Below, piece by piece: positions 7,669-9,350 of a stretch of DNA of 9,350 nt. Below the pieces are notes generated by a model. The model was not told the origin of the DNA. It ran no database searches and saw only the letters and a list, made by a program, of their open reading frames with translations. Source of the stretch: JBFJWR01 sp041623535 (lineage in GTDB: Bacteria; Pseudomonadota; Gammaproteobacteria; Pseudomonadales; JBFGWM01); assembly GCA_041623535.1 (NCBI GenBank), contig JBFJWR010000100.1, positions 1 to 9,350 on the forward strand, in the 5' to 3' direction. Position numbers and translations under genes: made by a program. Position 1 is the stretch's first letter; every line of letters begins with the position of its first letter.

Positions 7669-7697
7669 TTGACACATGGAGGAATGGCACATATAAA
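7669..7697 (+). promoter_or_regulatory. Strong sigma70-type promoter of the PilZ gene
   Basis: A perfect -35 hexamer TTGACA (7669-7674), an ideal 17-bp spacer and a -10 hexamer TATAAA (7692-7697, five of six consensus bases) point to the PilZ gene. Transcription should start near 7703-7705, giving a leader of about 65 bases. It is the best promoter match in the window and suggests high basal expression of pilZ. Confidence 0.8.
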
Positions 7698-7706
7698 TAT
7701 GGGTGT

Positions 7707-7747
7707 GGCCGGTGCCGATAAACCGGGCCGGATCACGGATGGATCCG
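7707..7747 (+). promoter_or_regulatory. Two-hairpin 5' leader of the PilZ mRNA
   Basis: Just after the predicted transcription start, GGCCGGT (7707-7713) pairs with ACCGGGCC (7722-7729) with one bulged G and an 8-base loop. Next, CGGATC (7729-7734) pairs perfectly with GATCCG (7742-7747) across a 7-base loop. The hairpins abut, sharing only C7729, and end 9 bases before the GGAG ribosome site. The layout does not match the c-di-GMP riboswitch classes I can recall. It may act as an mRNA-stabilising or translation-control structure. Confidence 0.45.
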
Positions 7748-7769
7748 CAACTTCATGGAGAGAACGCTT

Positions 7770-8084
7770 ATGTACGCTCTTGAGCGAACCAGTCACGAGG
7801 AGAAAAGGGATTTTCTGCGCATGCAGATGAACATCCCCATCACCCTGACCCACAGCCATTCCGGCGCTACCATACAGGCAATCTGCAGGGACCTCAGCGG
7901 TACCGGCATGCTGGTCGAATCCGACAGCGAGGCGCGCCTGGGTGACACCTACGACATCTCGGTACCCTCTTCACGTCCGGACCTGGACCTGGGCTCACTG
8001 GAAGCCAGCGTGGAAGTGACCCGCGTTATTCCGCGTGCCGAAGGGTTTGAACTGGGACTCAAGATCCAGGGCATCAAGGCCTGA
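7770..8084 (+). CDS. Single-domain PilZ cyclic di-GMP receptor
   Basis: 104-residue stand-alone PilZ protein, a cytoplasmic c-di-GMP effector. Both binding motifs are present: the arginine motif KRDFLR (R13 and R17, RxxxR) and the barrel motif DLSGTG (D41, S43, G46; consensus D/NxSxxG), so ligand binding is expected. The remainder (ARLGDTYDISV, ASVEVTRVIPRAEGFELGLKI) fits the six-stranded beta-barrel. The start at 7770 was chosen because GGAGAG lies 7-9 bp upstream; an in-frame ATG at 7755 would add 5 residues but has no ribosome site. The gene has its own strong promoter and a terminator 18 bp after the stop, so it is a single-gene unit. Its output partner is unknown; the nearby GGDEF cyclase is a possible c-di-GMP source, though proximity alone does not prove a link. 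Confidence 0.93.
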   Translation: MYALERTSHEEKRDFLRMQMNIPITLTHSHSGATIQAICRDLSGTGMLVESDSEARLGDTYDISVPSSRPDLDLGSLEASVEVTRVIPRAEGFELGLKIQGIKA

Positions 8085-8101
8085 ATAAAGAATAAAAATC
8101 A

Positions 8102-8136
8102 GGGCGTTACGGGAAAACCCGTAACGCCCTTTTTTT
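8102..8136. terminator. Rho-independent terminator between pilZ and mlaA
   Basis: GGGCGTTACGGG (8102-8113) pairs perfectly with CCCGTAACGCCC (8118-8129) around an AAAA loop, followed by seven T (8130-8136). This is a 12-bp perfect stem. The bases before it (AATAAAGAATAAAAATC) are A-rich, so on the minus strand the hairpin is followed by a T-rich tract. It probably terminates both the PilZ gene and the convergent mlaA gene. Confidence 0.95.
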
Positions 8137-8198
8137 ATGTTTTTATCCTGCCTGGTTGCGCGGTTACCAGGGATCACAGCCGCTGGGTTGGACGCGCG

Positions 8199-8900
8199 CT
8201 AGAAATCGTCAGCGAACGGATCTTCCATCACCCCGTCGTTGACGAGGTAATCCCGCCGCTGCAGGTAGGTGTCGCGCAGGAACACGTACTTGTCCCCGAT
8301 AATCAGGCCTTCCGCTGCCAGCAGGCTGGCACGCAAATCAACCGTGCTGACAAACCGCGTCGCAAACTGGTCGCTTTGATCACCCATGTAGCTTACCGGG
8401 TCGGTCAGGGTATCCATCACCAGCCCACCGGTATCGCGTACATTGCGCGGCCCAAAAATCGGTAACACCACGTACGGGCCGCTGTCCACGCCCCAGACCG
8501 CCAAGGTCTGACCAAAATCTTCTTCGTGCTTGATGAACCCGAACGGCGTGGCGAAATCGAATAAGCCAAACATGCCGAAGGTGGTGTTCATACCGATCCG
8601 TACCGCATCGGAACCGGCGTCCTTCCACTTGCCCTGCGCGCCGTTGTTCAGCATGACGGTGATGTCATTCAGGTTGCTGAAAAAATTGCTGATCATGTTA
8701 TCCACAGGACCCGGCACGTAATCTTCATACGCCTGCGCAGTGGGTTTGAGCACGTATCGATCCACGCCCTCATTGAACGAAAACACCTTGCGATTGAAAC
8801 CTTCCCAGGGATCACCCGGATCAGCCGCCTGCAACGGACCACTCGCAACACCCAGCACCAAGGCCACCAGGAAGTACACATTTCTTCGTGATTTCAACAT
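8199..8900 (-). CDS. mlaA: MlaA/VacJ outer-membrane phospholipid-asymmetry protein, without lipobox
   Basis: 233-residue homologue of MlaA (VacJ), the outer-membrane component that removes misplaced phospholipids from the outer leaflet and passes them to the MlaC/MlaFEDB system. The family core is clear: DPWEGFNRKVFSFNEGVDRY, LKPTAQAYEDYVPGPV, NFFSNLNDITVMLNN, GMFGLFDFATPFGF, EDFGQTLAVWGVDSGPYVVLP and FGPRNVRDTGG. The N-terminus has a signal peptide, a hydrophobic run at about 8-20 and a likely signal peptidase I site after LQA (residues 23-25). There is no lipobox, and the whole protein contains no cysteine, whereas E. coli MlaA is a lipoprotein. It should therefore be exported as a non-lipidated protein. 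The start ATG at 8900 has an AAGGA ribosome site 6 bp upstream. The gene stands alone here; no mlaBCDEF genes are in the window. Confidence 0.95.
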   Translation of the reverse strand: MLKSRRNVYFLVALVLGVASGPLQAADPGDPWEGFNRKVFSFNEGVDRYVLKPTAQAYEDYVPGPVDNMISNFFSNLNDITVMLNNGAQGKWKDAGSDAVRIGMNTTFGMFGLFDFATPFGFIKHEEDFGQTLAVWGVDSGPYVVLPIFGPRNVRDTGGLVMDTLTDPVSYMGDQSDQFATRFVSTVDLRASLLAAEGLIIGDKYVFLRDTYLQRRDYLVNDGVMEDPFADDF

Positions 8901-8942
8901 CTTGATTCCTTAGCCCCGAAACTGCCGGACAACACAAGTGAA

Positions 8943-8966
8943 TGACTACACGGTTAATTGTAGTCA
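8943..8966. repeat. Perfect 8-bp inverted repeat in the mlaA leader
   Basis: TGACTACA (8943-8950) and TGTAGTCA (8959-8966) are perfect inverted copies separated by 8 bp. The repeat sits between the candidate mlaA -10 and the mlaA start, about 16-40 bases into the predicted transcript. It could be a two-fold operator, with half-site centres 16 bp apart, or an RNA hairpin. There is no T run, so it is not a terminator. Confidence 0.5.
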
Positions 8967-8988
8967 GTGATTTTAGAAAAGGAGCCCG

Positions 8989-8994
8989 ATTATA
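8989..8994 (-). promoter_or_regulatory. Candidate -10 element of mlaA
   Basis: Read on the minus strand this is a perfect TATAAT, 88 bp upstream of the mlaA ATG. No recognisable -35 is found at the normal distance, so an activator or another sigma context may be needed. It is the best candidate in the gap. Confidence 0.45.
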
Positions 8995-9007
8995 CTCCGA
9001 GATAGCG

Positions 9008-9027
9008 GCCGGGGTATCCACCCCGGC
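9008..9027. repeat. Perfect GC-rich hairpin at the edge of the tandem repeat
   Basis: GCCGGGGT and ACCCCGGC form an 8-bp perfect stem around an ATCC loop. No T tract follows on either strand, so it is not a classic terminator. It lies immediately before the first 157-bp repeat unit, overlapping it by 2 bp, and may be part of the same mobile repeat family. Confidence 0.5.
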
Positions 9028-9350
9028 ATCGTGAGCGGAGCGCGGCGCGCGACCCCCATGTCATCCTGAGCGGAGCGCGTAGCGCGGAGTCGAAGGACCT
9101 CGCCGGGGTACGCAGCACCCAGCCAGTCCATCGCACAAATCCCGAGATCCCTCGACTGCGCTCGGGACGACAAAAAATAGTGTCATCCTGAGCGGAGCGC
9201 GGCGTGCGACCCCCACGTCATCCTGAGCGGAGCGCGTAGCGCGGAGTCGAAGGACCTCGCCGGGGTACGCAGCACCCAGACAGTCCATCGCACAAATCCC
9301 GAGATCCCTCGACTGCGCTCGGGACGACAAAAAATAGTGTCATCCTGAGC
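9026..9350. repeat. Tandem 157-bp intergenic repeat, two full copies and the start of a third
   Basis: Copy 1 spans 9026-9182, copy 2 spans 9183-9339, and copy 3 begins at 9340 and runs off the window. By eye, copies 1 and 2 differ at five positions, three of them inside 9033-9182. Each unit contains an imperfect inverted repeat: a left arm starting GTCATCCTGAGCGGAGCGCG and a right arm ending GCGCTCGGGACGAC. Minus-strand frames give the familiar SRAQSRDLG and RATRSAQDD strings that are often annotated as tiny proteins. I read them as repeat DNA, not genes. This stretch of more than 300 bases holds no other feature. Confidence 0.9.
9060..9171. repeat. Inverted-repeat element inside the first 157-bp unit
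   Basis: The left arm (9060-9097) and right arm (9148-9171) are imperfect inverted copies: GTCATCCTGAGCG pairs with the complement of CGCTCGGGACGAC, and AGTCGAAGGA with TCCCTCGACT. The left arm has an extra 12-bp block, GAGCGCGTAGCG. The roughly 50-bp centre is not palindromic. This is the build of a non-coding palindromic element that could be moved by an enzyme encoded elsewhere. The same structure recurs 157 bp to the right. Confidence 0.75.

Noticed and set aside
7700..7769. c-di-GMP riboswitch upstream of the PilZ gene
   Set aside because: The leader is too short and lacks the conserved core and tetraloop-receptor features of the class I and II aptamers as I recall them. It is kept only as an unexplained two-hairpin leader.
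5772..7830. Several plus-strand ORFs of 110-220 codons opposite the STAS and phosphatase genes
   Set aside because: They are antisense shadows of well-supported minus-strand genes and contain no family motifs.
9008..9027. Terminator for a gene upstream or downstream of the right end
   Set aside because: The stem is perfect but neither strand has a T tract after it.
8973..9330. Short minus-strand ORFs with repeated MSSRAQSRDLG and RATRSAQDD strings
   Set aside because: They are translations of the 157-bp intergenic repeat. The same text recurs because the DNA repeats, there is no ribosome site, and this string is a well-known false protein from palindromic repeats.
9026..9350. CRISPR array
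   Set aside because: The repeated unit is 157 bp and nearly identical throughout, with no short repeat alternating with unique spacers, and no cas genes are present.

Overview
The window looks like chromosomal core DNA of a GC-rich gammaproteobacterium. The evidence is the housekeeping genes (GluRS, DusA, transaldolase, MlaA) and a gene order, tal / STAS protein / REC-PP2C regulator / PilZ protein / vacJ(mlaA), that I recall as very similar to the Pseudomonas aeruginosa PA2796-PA2800 neighbourhood (from memory, not checked). Genus cannot be given. No phage, plasmid, CRISPR or insertion-sequence genes are visible.

Layout. Positions 1-1251 (minus) hold gltX, cut by the left edge. A 180-bp divergent gap follows. 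Then comes a plus-strand run of closely spaced genes: a membrane PAS-GGDEF diguanylate cyclase (about 1432-3300), dusA (3321-4325), tal (4386-5369) and a TerB-like gene overlapping tal by 4 bp (5366-5836). It converges, with only 16 bp between stops, on a minus-strand pair: an RssB-type receiver-PP2C phosphatase (7527-6325) followed by an overlapping STAS anti-sigma-factor antagonist (6332-5853). A strong sigma70-type promoter and a hairpin-rich leader (7669-7769) drive a PilZ-domain gene (7770-8084). That gene ends at a perfect-stem terminator shared with the convergent mlaA/vacJ gene (8900-8199). The right end (9026-9350) is non-coding and carries a 157-bp tandem repeat of the palindromic intergenic type.

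Functional picture. Three signalling pieces sit together: a c-di-GMP synthase with an apparently intact active site and inhibitory I-site, a PilZ protein with both c-di-GMP-binding motifs, and a partner-switch pair (phosphatase plus STAS protein with a candidate Ser59). No cognate anti-sigma kinase is in the window, so that partner is encoded elsewhere or is a different kind of target. The other genes serve translation (GluRS), tRNA modification (DusA), the pentose phosphate pathway (Tal) and outer-membrane lipid asymmetry (MlaA).

Points most worth a second look are the unclear N-terminus of the GGDEF gene, the MlaA homologue with no cysteine at all, the structured pilZ leader, the kinase-less partner switch, and the tandem 157-bp repeat. 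I found no convincing wholly new system.
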